Source: Smittium culicis (Eukaryota > Kickxellomycota > Harpellomycetes > Harpellales > Legeriomycetaceae). Taken from it: a stretch of 64,000 bases of DNA. The stretch lies in assembly GCA_001970855.1 (NCBI GenBank), contig LSSN01000961.1:1-64000 (forward strand), read 5' to 3'. Below the pieces are notes generated by a model. It did no database searches. It worked only from the letters and a program-made list of their open reading frames with translations, and was not told where the DNA came from. This document shows positions 10,952 through 20,944 of the stretch, piece after piece (the first letter of the stretch is position 1; the number at the start of each line of letters is the position of its first letter). Both the position numbers and the translations under genes were made by a program.

Positions 10952-12642
10952 ATAATCAATAAAACATTATTTACCCATGCTGAATTTCACTATTTGGTTT
11001 TTTAGTTTTGTCATTTGGAAAACTAAATGAATACTATTTAAAGGTGTGATTTATTGTACTGAATAAAGCTATAAAGTTAATTTCCTTACCTTAGTAGAAT
11101 AGTAATTTCAATTTGAAATATTTTTTATTTGATTTTATTCGCTGTAAATATTGAAATTAAAGCTCATATTTTTTTTAAATTGCAGAATTATTTTAGCGCT
11201 CTATTAGCTGCTTCTTTCACCATGAATTTCCCAAATTTCTAATATCTGTGCATTTAATATTCATTTGTTAAAAGCGTAATCACAATAGCTTCAATTATGG
11301 TATCCAATTTTTTGCCGAAAAATACTGATATTTTTATTTAATAATGAAAAACGATAAATCTTCCGTTTTAATATCATGAAGTATGCGTACAAAATGAAAT
11401 CTCGCTAAATTTAAAGCAAAAATTCGCGAATCCTAGCCGAAATTAATTAAAACTATGCTTTGATCAAATGATTAATATTTTAGAAAAAGGAATGTAGATA
11501 AAGATTTTGGTATAAACATCAACGATAAAACAGAAAAAACGTCTAAACAATCGAATGATTTATTTTTTTGGGAAGAGGTTGAAAAGTGTAAATGTGGATC
11601 AAGTAAAGAAAACTAAACAAATACCTCAATATTATTGATATTGTATTTGGACTAATATTTTGTTTTAAACACCGAACTTTATTGATACAATAAATGTTTT
11701 TTGGATTAATATAAATTATGAAATGTTTTTTTAGTTAATTTGTAGTCATAATTGTAAAAAAAAAAAAATTATTGACATCTAATGACTTTTTATCAAATTT
11801 TTTAAAGCGGAGTATTGATCTTTGTTCGGTCAAAAATTCTCGCTAGAAAATTCTTTTTTTTACAAGGAAACAAAAAAAAATATCGAGTCATATTTGGGAT
11901 AATATATATATAACAGGTCTAAATGAACACGAAATTTTTTAAATTGGGTGAAGAACTTTTAAGAAAGGTGGTATAAATTATTTAAAACCGTGGGATAGCA
12001 AAGAGTTTTCAGGTTATAAGTTAGCATCATATGAAAAGTATAAGCTGTATATTCAAATTCATTATTAATGGTAATTTACATGTATATTCATCAATAGAGC
12101 AGTCTAGTTTTATTCTTTGATTAATTTGAAGTATAGAGGTGCATTGATTTTAGAATGAGTGGGTGATAATTCAATATATACTAAAAAAAAGAAAATAAAT
12201 CTAGAATAAATTAATTCTATAAAAGAATTTTTTTGTAATATCTTTTTTCTTTTCGGCAATTTAAATATGCTATAAATTTAGGATTAATATGTGTAATTTT
12301 TATGAGTTATTATAATGGGATGTGATAAGTGCAATAAAGCTGTAATGGTCTAGAAAACAAAATAAAAAGGTCTTTTTTAAATAAATTAAAAAAAAGCTAT
12401 AATATTTCGCGAAAAATATTAAAGCAAAGGGTGTGACGAGGGTTGTTTTTGCATAAATTATTTAATGATATTCATTACATTTTACTATTTTTTTCAAGTG
12501 GAATAATAGAATGAAATGGGTGTAAATGTAAATGGAAATGTAAATAAAAAATTTCTTAATCTTCTCTCATTTTATAAGCTTTAGTAGATTATACTATACT
12601 GATTTATTATATAGATTTATTACTACTTTGAGCGATACTCAA
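10952..12642. other. AT-rich intergenic DNA upstream of the 12778 gene
   Basis: About 1.7 kb with no open frame of note on either strand and no recognised repeat family. Contains the presumed promoter region of the Ala-rich secreted protein at its right end. Confidence 0.55.
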
Positions 12643-12649
12643 GTATAAA
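12643..12649 (+). promoter_or_regulatory. Possible TATA box of the 12778 gene
   Basis: TATAAAG, 129 nt before the ATG. Weak on its own given the composition; offered because no better candidate lies nearer. Confidence 0.25.
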
Positions 12650-12777
12650 GAGAATTAGCGCTAGGAACAGACTTTTTTTAGACTATTATATTATATTAGC
12701 AACAAGATTAGTAAATTATTATCGACAGGATAAGAGGGAAAACGAAAAATCTGTACTTTCATATGAAATAAAACAGG

Positions 12778-13668
12778 ATGAGGAATTTTTTATTATGTGT
12801 GATCGGAATTCAAGGAATGCTAGTGACAGTGCAGCCGATGCCAGTAAATTTAATCACGGGAATATCAGCACAGGGGGTGAAATTGAACACCAATAACTTA
12901 CCGATTAAAAGCGGCGGTGGAAATGTAGCACCATATAGTGAGAAAAAGGGAAATAGTTTGCCACAGGTTACGATGCCAATAGTCGCAGTGCCGCAAGCCA
13001 ATTCAGCGATCCTGGCGCCATCAATTGCCAAACCAATTTTGGCTGTTGCGCCTGCGGTTACGGCTGCAAGTATGCCAGCAGTGGCAGTGGTTGTGGGTGG
13101 TGGCGGCGCCAAAGCAGTAGCAGCAGGAGCAGCGCCAGTTATGCTGTGTAAGGCGGCAGCGAAGGCGGCGGCAGTAGCGCCAGTCGTGCAGCTGGCCAGT
13201 GCAGCAAAGCTGTCAACAGGAACACCAATTGTTAAAAGCAGCACACCCTTGAGTGTGAAAACGAATCAGCCGTTAGTTATGCCGATTTCTAAAGCCAGAG
13301 CTAGTGAAGCAGCAGTATCTGGAGTTCCAGTAGCTCTACCAAACAATGCAGCAAAACCAGCGGATCCGCTGGAGGCAGGCGTTCCAACCGTGGCGATTTT
13401 CCCGGAAACTGATTTCAAGGGAACTCCGCAGGTATTCAAGAACGTGAAAGTGAACACGTGCTACAATTCAGTAGGTAGGTCAGCGAAGTTCGGCAGTTTG
13501 GAGGAGGAATATGTGTTCTTCTATTCGGACGCAGACTGTTCGGGAAAGACACGCGGGATCAAGAAGGATAAGTGGCAGAAGCTTGCGCGGGATTTGGGGA
13601 AGACGTTCAAAAGCGCTTCAAAATCTTTTTTCATTTTCAAGCAATCTCAGGAGGAGGACGAAGCGTAA
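12778..13668 (+). CDS. Secreted Ala/Val/Pro-rich protein with crystallin-like C-terminal domain
   Basis: Single exon, 296 aa. The N-terminus MRNFLLCVIGIQGMLVTVQP is hydrophobic and resembles a signal peptide. Residues about 60-200 are low-complexity Ala/Val/Pro with a glycine run. From about residue 203 the composition changes to a compact domain: VAIFPETDFKG, then VNTCYNSVG, EYVFFYSDADCSGK and a final KSFFIFK. An opening beta strand plus FxG, a central CYN and a closing aromatic strand resemble the beta/gamma-crystallin or peptidase-inhibitor I36 fold, with two cysteines positioned for a disulfide. The domain call is by eye. The gene is clearly richer in G+C than its flanks, and the antisense frames seen through it are composition shadows. 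A cell-wall or extracellular matrix role is a guess. Confidence 0.75.
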   Translation: MRNFLLCVIGIQGMLVTVQPMPVNLITGISAQGVKLNTNNLPIKSGGGNVAPYSEKKGNSLPQVTMPIVAVPQANSAILAPSIAKPILAVAPAVTAASMPAVAVVVGGGGAKAVAAGAAPVMLCKAAAKAAAVAPVVQLASAAKLSTGTPIVKSSTPLSVKTNQPLVMPISKARASEAAVSGVPVALPNNAAKPADPLEAGVPTVAIFPETDFKGTPQVFKNVKVNTCYNSVGRSAKFGSLEEEYVFFYSDADCSGKTRGIKKDKWQKLARDLGKTFKSASKSFFIFKQSQEEDEA

Positions 13669-13931
13669 AATTGTTTGGCGAATAGTTGAATCTTGACTCA
13701 TAAAAAAAAAATTATAAAAATTTTTCGAGAGCTTGTGAATAATTATTAAAATTCCCGCGACTTTTTAGCTTTTTTAGAAATGGATATCAAGGAGATGTTT
13801 GAGACTTAAAAATGTTTATACGTATTTTGGTAAAGAAATTATTGAATTTCGAATTTTTTAAATAGTTTATTGAATAAAAAATAAAATTTCAAAAAAATAA
13901 TAAATGTGCTAATTTTTTTTATTCTACTTGC

Positions 13932-14133
13932 TTAATTCACTTTTCCATGGGCAGTATAGTTTTTTTGATCTACCAAAAATAGCCAACTGTATTCGGCTTT
14001 TATTCTAATATCTAGAGACCCTATAAAATATTGGCAGGCTGAAAATTAACAGCAAATAATAAATATTCTATTAAATCATAGACGAATCAATAAATTAGCT
14101 TTTTTATAAGCGCGTTGGACGGTAATGGGTAAA
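13932..14133 (-). repeat. TTAA MITE family P1 copy
   Basis: Begins TTAATTCACTTTTCCATGGG and ends GTTGGACGGTAATGGGTAA; interior landmarks (TAGCCAACTGTATTCGG, AACAGCAAATAATAA) are clear. Lies between the 12778 gene and the sepiapterin reductase promoter. Confidence 0.7.
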
Positions 14134-14464
14134 TTCGTCTATTTCTGCAATTATCACAATCCTAATTGTCCTGAATGACCAATAACTACTCTTATCCCCC
14201 ATTACATTGTTACCAACGTACAATCAACATAACTAGCTATATTAATATCCAAAGTTGCACACTCAAGGCTAGGTATTTAATCCAAAGCTAAGCCACCCTC
14301 ACCCATGGGATAAATAAGCTTTTCTACATTTTGTCTTTTCCACATCTTTTGTTGTCGTAGCCTTAGTTCTAGTTTTTTTACTTCATAACTTTTATTTTAT
14401 TTTAAATAAACATCTTACATATAGCCCATTATCATTTCTGGTTAAATAACTATTTTAAAAGCAC

Positions 14465-14472
14465 TATAAAAG
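14465..14472 (+). promoter_or_regulatory. TATA box of the sepiapterin reductase gene
   Basis: TATAAAAG at 44-51 nt before the ATG at 14516, giving a short leader. The match to the canonical box is full and there is no nearer alternative. Confidence 0.5.
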
Positions 14473-14515
14473 AACTACTTAGAATTAGTATCAATACTAC
14501 CTTTTAATAACAATT

Positions 14516-15504
14516 ATGAGGTCGTTAGTTGCAGTTTTAGGATCGGCATCAGGCTTTGGTGCTGAATTGGCGGCGAGTATGGCAGCTAATTCGAAAGAGC
14601 TTTTGGGAGGGGGCGATGAAATAAAGAACGATTTCATTTTGTTTGGAAGAAGTCTTAGCGAGTTGGGAAAAGTAGCTGAAAAAATGAAAAAGAGCAAATG
14701 CGTAAACTCGGTAGTTTCAGTTGGCGCTTATGAGCTGAGCAACACAAAAGAATCAACAGATTTGGTCATTACTAATATAAAAGTAATAATCTTTTCTCTC
14801 TATTATAGTATAAACTATATATATCTTTTTTTTATTGGAGCATTTCAGCGAAGAGAGTAATGAAATTGAGAAATTTACGTGTTTGATATAAACTATTATT
14901 TATGTAGGAAGTCGTCGAAGGAATTTTAATGCTTGGGGAAAGAATAGATAAAGTGTATGTAATTATGAATTCAGGGACGATAGGAGACTTGTCAAAGAAA
15001 GTTGGTGAGTACAGCGATCTCGACGGGATTGAGGAGTATTTCAATATCAACCTGGTATCGTTTGTGATGCAGACTTCACAGATTCTTAAGCTATTTAGTA
15101 AACTGGAAATGGGTGTGGACTTGGTGCTTGTGCAGACATCTAGTTTGCTTGCGGTGCAAGCGTTCAGTAACTGGGGCCTGTATGCAACCGCAAAGGCAGC
15201 ACGCGACATGCTGTTCTCGGTAGTATCGAAAGAGTATCCAGAAACAACTAGCAGCAAGAACTGCGGTGTTAAAATGGAGGGCGATTTTCGCGTGAGGACG
15301 CTTAGCTATGCGCCAGGGCCGCTCGATAATAGCATGCAGGCAGAAGTAGTGAGGACGATCGGCGATGAAGAGCAGAAAAAGTTGTATTTGGGAATGAAGA
15401 ATAAAGGCGATTTGGTAGACATGAAATTATCAGCTCAGAAACTAATAAATATTCTTATTAGCAACGAGTTTGTTTCGGGCTCACATGTGGACTACTACGA
15501 CTAA
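14516..15504 (+). CDS. Sepiapterin reductase (short-chain dehydrogenase, two exons)
   Basis: Exons 14516-14782 and 14908-15504 (intron 125 nt, GT..AG) give 287 aa. Sepiapterin reductase makes tetrahydrobiopterin from 6-pyruvoyl-tetrahydropterin using NADPH, in the cytosol. The glycine-rich nucleotide site is GSASGFGAELA (residues 9-19, replacing the usual TGxxxGxG spacing with the form seen in this family). Then come NSGT, catalytic Ser168, Tyr181 and Lys185 (YATAKAARDM), and the family-typical SYAPGPLDNSMQ. The tail KGDLVDMKLSAQKL...HVDYYD matches the characteristic C-terminus of animal sepiapterin reductases. Ser-to-Tyr spacing (13) agrees with the known enzyme. Length is slightly above the usual 260 or so, due to an acidic/basic insert near residues 30-60. 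No GTP cyclohydrolase or pyruvoyl-tetrahydropterin synthase gene is nearby. An alternative is a related sepiapterin-reductase-like carbonyl reductase. Confidence 0.88.
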
Positions 15505-16534
15505 ATAAAGAGCTTTAGTATTTTAGAAGTTTTTTATTGAGTTTTGAAGGACTGTTGCATTTACCAGCTATTTTTTTTATTTATGAAGTCTTAGTTTTAT
15601 TTAATTTATAAGATTTTGTGTATTCTATCCTACAAGGTCACAATACAAATTGATCATATTCCCATTGTTAAAAATTACTAAAAGTTATTACCTTTCCCAG
15701 AGTCAGAATTACTTGTATTCTGTAGATAAAATGCTTATTTATATTCACCCGACTATTTATTTCGCATTTTCTTCTCCTTATTTACTCGTATTCTGAAACC
15801 CGGGATTTAGTCATTTTTAATTATACCAATACTTTTAACTTCACGCATAAAAAATAAAGACACAAAACTTTCGATCCAAAGCACCAAGATATGCTTCCAA
15901 ACAATATATACTAATCTATTCATCTTATCAACAATAGCAGTCTACAAGCCCCTCCCACTTTTACCCATTTTGTTAGCCATCTCCAACGCCTGTAAATTAT
16001 GGTTGAGGTCTATTCTGCTTGTTTTGACCCCGAATAAACCCTTTGTTTTAGCTGGAAAAATTGCCTCTAATACAGCTTTAATGTTCAACATTTGGCCTTT
16101 CTTACGGGAAATTAGGAATTATACCGCAGATTTTCTGCCCCATACCAATTCTCTCCTTAGAATTAATAATATCTCACACTTAATCTGCAAAAAACAAACT
16201 AATAAAAAAGCTAATCCGAGTAATTGCTAAACATTAAGATACTCATACAACATCCACCGCTAATATCTGTTAATTTAACCACAAATGTCTACCTTCCTCT
16301 TTTAAAACAGCCTCGTCTCTCAAACCCATAACTATAAACCCCCCCCCTCTCCTTATTTTTGCATACTCTTATTCTTTATTGATTTATCCATACTATTAAT
16401 ATTTAAACCCTTCCTATTCTCGCACTTCTGTTCTCTCTTATTTTTTAATCAACTATTTCTGTATTTGTCAATTTATATCAGTATATTAAAACCAACTTGT
16501 ATTGAATAATCATACTACCGCTTTTATAAAAAAA
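15505..16534. other. Pyrimidine-rich intergenic region before the acyl-CoA synthetase
   Basis: About 1 kb, markedly C+T-rich on the plus strand toward its right end, as often seen in fungal promoters. An 86-codon frame at 15970-16230 lacks an ATG at its start and shows no domain, so it is not called. No repeat family was recognised. Confidence 0.5.
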
Positions 16535-18898
16535 ATGAACAATCCTGACTACTACTCCGCTCCTGAATTCAGATCGTATGTCGTCCCAAACTCTACCGCC
16601 GAAGGATTCAGCCGTAACTTTTTTTTTTTCCTTTTTTTTAAATAATAATATAAATTTTGTTGAGTGTTTATAACTAAATCCACAATTTTCTAGTACATCT
16701 TGTGCATATATATTGATTAAAACTCTAATACTTCATTTATATTAAATTAGCAATTCTAAGAAACACTATCAATAAAGATTCTCTTGATATCGCCGACTTT
16801 AAAGAAGCTAAAACCGTTTATGATATTTTCTGGAATGGTAAATATACACTCAATTCCTTAACTTTTTAAATACCAATATCCATGAATATCTATAATTAAA
16901 CCACTATTACACCTCAATTCACCTTACTCACTTCCCCTCGTTTTAATATATAAATCTATAGCTGTTGAAAAGGCTCCAAATAACCCGTACGTTGGCCACA
17001 GACCATACGACCCAAAGACAAAAACCTTTCTCCCATACGTCTTCCAAAGCTTCAGGCAGATAGCCGACAGAGTAAATAATTTCTCAAGTGGCCTCGTTAA
17101 ACTCCGCCATGAATTGTCTAGAAGCGAACAAGAAACTTCCGAAATCAATGCCAGGAACTGGCCAGTAGCTATCTACTCGATAAACAGGCCTGAATGGAAC
17201 ATTGCTGAACGCGCTTGCTACACCCAATCCAACTACAGCGTTGCCCTATACGACACCCTAGGAAGTGAATCTATGGAATATATAATGAACCATTCGGGCG
17301 CAAGTATCATTGTGTGTTCGCTTGATAAAGTATCGCGCATCTTGCAGACCGCCTCAAACATCCCAACATTACGTGCAATCATATCAATGGACCCTTTATC
17401 CACCACCGCCACATCTGCATACGTGCCCTCACCATACAACGTCGAGTCAATCAATATCTTGAAAGAGTGGGCCGAAAGCAAAAATGTCAAACTATACGAC
17501 TTCAATCAAATAGAATCTCTTGGCTCAAAAAACCTTATCAAGCACACAAAACCAACTCCTGATTCCATCTATACCTTAATGTACACCAGCGGAACTACTG
17601 GTAACCCAAAAGGTGTCGTCTCATCACACAGAAGTTATGCAAGCTCCGGAAGATTCGGAACTGTTGGAAGGTACAAAATCAACGACAACCACGTCTTCAT
17701 ATCCTACCTACCCCTCGCCCATACCTACGGCCGCAACACCGAAAACACCATCACCCTACTCCAAGGCTGTATCGGATACTTCAGTGGCGATATTTCTAAA
17801 ATCCTCAACGACTGCCAAGCCCTCAAACCAACAAGCTTCCCCGGAATCCCACGCCTCCTCAACAGATTCTACGACATTTTCTACCCGCTAACTATCGGCG
17901 CCCCCGGCATGAAGGGCGTTTTGTACAGGCACGCATTCGACGAAAAATTCGCAAACATGAAGAACAAGCTCGGCCTTGAGCACAAGTACTACGACGAAAC
18001 GTTCTTCAAACCCATCAAAGCCATGATCAGCCCAAATTTGCGCTTTTTGGGCAGCGGTAGCGCCTCCATTGAGCCGAAAATCCTCGATTTCATGCGCGTC
18101 GTTTTAAGCGCCGATACTGTTGAAGGCTACGGGCTCACCGAAACGAGCTCCGCTGGCGTCCGGCAAGTAACCGGCGATATCACGTCAGGCAATATCGGAA
18201 TCCCAACTGCTGGCACTGAAGCTAGACTCATCAGTGTCCCCGAAATGAACTACTACGTCGACGACACGCCATGCCCGCGTGGTGAACTGCTCATCCGCGG
18301 TGACTCGCTGTTCGTCGAGTACCTCAAAGAGCCCGAAAAGACCAACGAAGTATTCATCTCTGCGCCAGGTGACGCCGAGGCCGGCAATCCTAATAAATGG
18401 TTCTGCACCGGTGATATTGCACGCATCAACCCCGACGGCAGCATATCCATCATCGACCGCAAAAAGTCGCTATTTAAACTGTCGCAGGGCGAGTACGTCG
18501 CACCCGAAAAAATCGAAAATATCCTCATCAAGCACCCGCTTATCATGCAAGCGTTCATTTACGGCCTTGCCACCGAAAATTACCCCGTTGGTGTTGTTGT
18601 ACCTGACCCTGCCACTTTCATCCCATGGGCATCTAAAATTATTGGAGCCAGCTCGGATGGTGCAACCGTCAAGGAATTAGCTAGTAACAAAATCGTCCAC
18701 GAAAAGTTTATGGACGTTATTGTCACAGTTTGTAAAGAAGCTAAGCTTAATGGCTTTGAAATAATTAAAAAGCTGCACATTGAACACGTTCCATTTGACG
18801 TTGAAGGCAACAAAATTCTTACCCCAACTCTCAAACTTAAGAGATTCAATGCTATACAGTACTATCTAGATACTGTTAAACAACTGTACAAAAACTGA
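16535..18898 (+). CDS. Long-chain acyl-CoA synthetase (three exons)
   Basis: Exons 16535-16613, 16751-16837 and 16962-18898 join to 700 aa, the usual size for fungal Faa-type enzymes. It activates fatty acids with ATP and CoA through an acyl-adenylate, for lipid synthesis or beta-oxidation. The AMP/ATP loop YTSGTTGNPKG is at about residues 263-273, YGLTETSS at about 445-452, then GELLIRGDS. The WFCTGDIARI block (about 535-544) leads into the fatty-acyl signature DRKKSLFKLSQGEYVAPEKIE. The C-terminus LYKN is not a PTS1 peroxisomal signal and no membrane segment is obvious, so a cytosolic or lipid-surface location is likely. Exons 1 and 2 are short (79 and 87 nt) and phase-1; their joins preserve frame. 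The start is the first ATG giving the conserved SAPEF...YVVPNST opening. It ends 142 bp from the convergent gene on the other strand. Confidence 0.93.
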
Positions 18899-19040
18899 CA
18901 CTTTTGATTAATTTTTAATATTTTATTACAGACAAGTAAACTTTTGATTTCCTAAACTTTTGATTAACTCCAATTAATAATTTCATAAGAAAAATAAAAA
19001 AAATATTATGCAACATCTTTTTATTTTAATTTAATTTTTT

Positions 19041-20449
19041 CTACCTGACTGAGTAAAAACAGGGGACATCGAGGTGGAAAATATCTTGGCCTGGCAAAAA
19101 GCCATAATGTTCTGCTATGAAACGTAGCCGGCTGTACAAATGGTTAACGTGCTCGTATCTCTCAAAAAACTCGCGGTAGTTGGTGTATATGTAATAATGG
19201 ATGCTGTATAGTTTAATCACAACTATCACGTACATCAATTGCCTGTTTGGCGGCAGAAAAGATATGTCTGCTGCAGACATTGCAGAACTAGATCTACTTT
19301 TTGGCCTTTGCCTTGTATCTTGGCTTTTATTGCTACTGTCACCGATACTACTGCTGCCAACAATATAACTATTACTGCTGCTGCTGGTACTCGCAGTGGG
19401 AGCATTATTATTAGCGGTTTTTAAGACGCCGCTTCTTGAGCCACTAGTGCTACTATCGACAACGGTGCTCCAGGTTTCGGCCAGAGAAACATTATCGCCA
19501 TTGTCCAGTTCCTGTCTCTCGCCTCTAATTTGCCCGTCACCAAAGTACCGAACACTGCTACTGCTAGTGCTACTACTTCTCCTTCTCCTGATACTACTAT
19601 TGAATTGCGGCCCAGATCCTATTTTGACCTTTTCGTTTACTGGTCCTCGCTTAAGCCAAACAAGCAGCGCATCAACAGTCTGCAAATGCTCGGTCAAATT
19701 GCCACTACTGCCATTGCCGCCACCAAACAAATCCTTACCGAAATCAGAATCATCGTTGTTTGCAACAAGCTGCAGACTTAATCCGCTTTTTTGTATACTT
19801 CCGCCAGCACCTCTACTAGCGCTTTTACCCGCAATCTCACCTTTACTTCTACCCGCTGTTGGTGTTGCCGATGAAGATGGCACTCGGTTCAAGTAGCCAG
19901 TCCTGAAACAGTTCGCCACGAACTGCGCGCCTTTCCCGTGGAAATAATTCAGCAGCTCGACAATCGACCCCAAATCTGGCGGCTCCATCAGAGCTGAACT
20001 CGCGCTCAGCTGATCTGTTTCAGCCGCCAATTGATGCAGCATCGACCCTGTCATAACAACCAAGAAGTGCACGCTCATGTCCACGTACTCGCTGGAAACT
20101 CCGGCTTTTAAGCTCGACGCAAATGCCTCGGGATTGTCCGAACTCTGCACAATCTGGTTTGACACATAATCGCGCATATGGCTAAAATCATCGGGTAAAC
20201 TGGTTGGATATGCCTTGTAACAATCCTTTTGTTTTTTAAACGAAGTGAGATAATCGAGTTAATATAATATTCATATATTGACACGAGATCGGTAGATTCA
20301 ATGAATTTATTTTTTATAAGGAAATAGTAATGTGATAAAAAAAATTTTTTTTTTATGTTTATGGCAAGATTTGGGTTGTGCAATTTAAGTGAGTAAAGTA
20401 TGTGTGATTATCTTACCTCTTCCTTAGCACCAAATTGGTTCCTATACAT
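19041..20449 (-). CDS. Conserved-looking protein of unknown function (two exons)
   Basis: Minus-strand exons 20449-20417 and 20225-19041 give 405 aa. The intron (191 nt) has GTAAGA and ends at the first AG in phase, with a TTAAC branch-like element upstream. The first exon encodes only MYRNQFGAKEE. Residues about 12-125 look folded, with alternating hydrophobic helices (VHFLVVMTGSMLHQL, IVELLNYFHGKGAQFV). Residues about 130-330 are low-complexity Ser/Gly/Asn/Thr with a basic RRRRSSSTSSSS patch that could be phosphorylated. The last 75 residues look folded again and aromatic-rich, including RQLMYVIVVIKLYS and HVNHLYSRLRFIAEHYGF. I do not recognise the family. The architecture (two folded ends around a disordered centre) suggests one domain with a long loop. 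It lies tail-to-tail with the acyl-CoA synthetase and in tandem with Mic60. Confidence 0.75.
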
Positions 20450-20944
20450 TATTCATGTGTGTGTATATAAATCCTTTCCTCAATAAAATAAAAAAATGCG
20501 CTAAAATACAAAAGCTATAAATACCCGAGCTTTATTAACACTAAATAAAATTTATTAATATATACTCTTTTTGTTTTTCTGTAATTTTGCAAAAATAATT
20601 TCTTTAGTGTTTTTGTACTTTATTGGCAGCATAAGTTAGCACGTTTTATTTATTCATATGTTTGTTTTCAGAATATAACATCGACTTGTAAAATTATATT
20701 TCAAAATAAAAAAAAAAAAGTATATAAGAGATATCTACGTTTGATCTTTATTATTATTTAGATACTATTGGTATTAAATCGTATCTCGTAACTAAAACTT
20801 TGATTACAATAAAATAAAAAGTGTCTTAAAGAGGGGAGTAGTAGAATGTATTATTTGATTACTGTAATACATAACATTTACTAAAGATATAAAAAAAAAA
20901 AAAAGCGATATAGAAATATAAAAAAAAAGTTAAATAAAATAACT

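Noticed and set aside
12810..13244. 144-codon minus-strand frame opposite the Ala-rich gene
   Set aside because: Shadow of GC-rich alanine/proline codons; the plus-strand frame has a signal peptide and a folded domain.
15970..16230. 86-codon plus-strand frame between the reductase and the acyl-CoA synthetase
   Set aside because: Opens without an ATG, shows no domain, and lies in pyrimidine-rich promoter-like DNA.
4692..18898. P450, secreted proteins, reductase and acyl-CoA synthetase as a biosynthetic cluster
   Set aside because: Genes are kilobases apart, separated by MITEs and AT-rich spacers, with no synthase gene or shared regulatory motif.
19396..19896. 166-codon plus-strand Leu-rich frame
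   Set aside because: Antisense to the Ser/Asn-rich centre of the spliced minus-strand gene; Ser and Asn codons read as Leu/Val/Ala in reverse.
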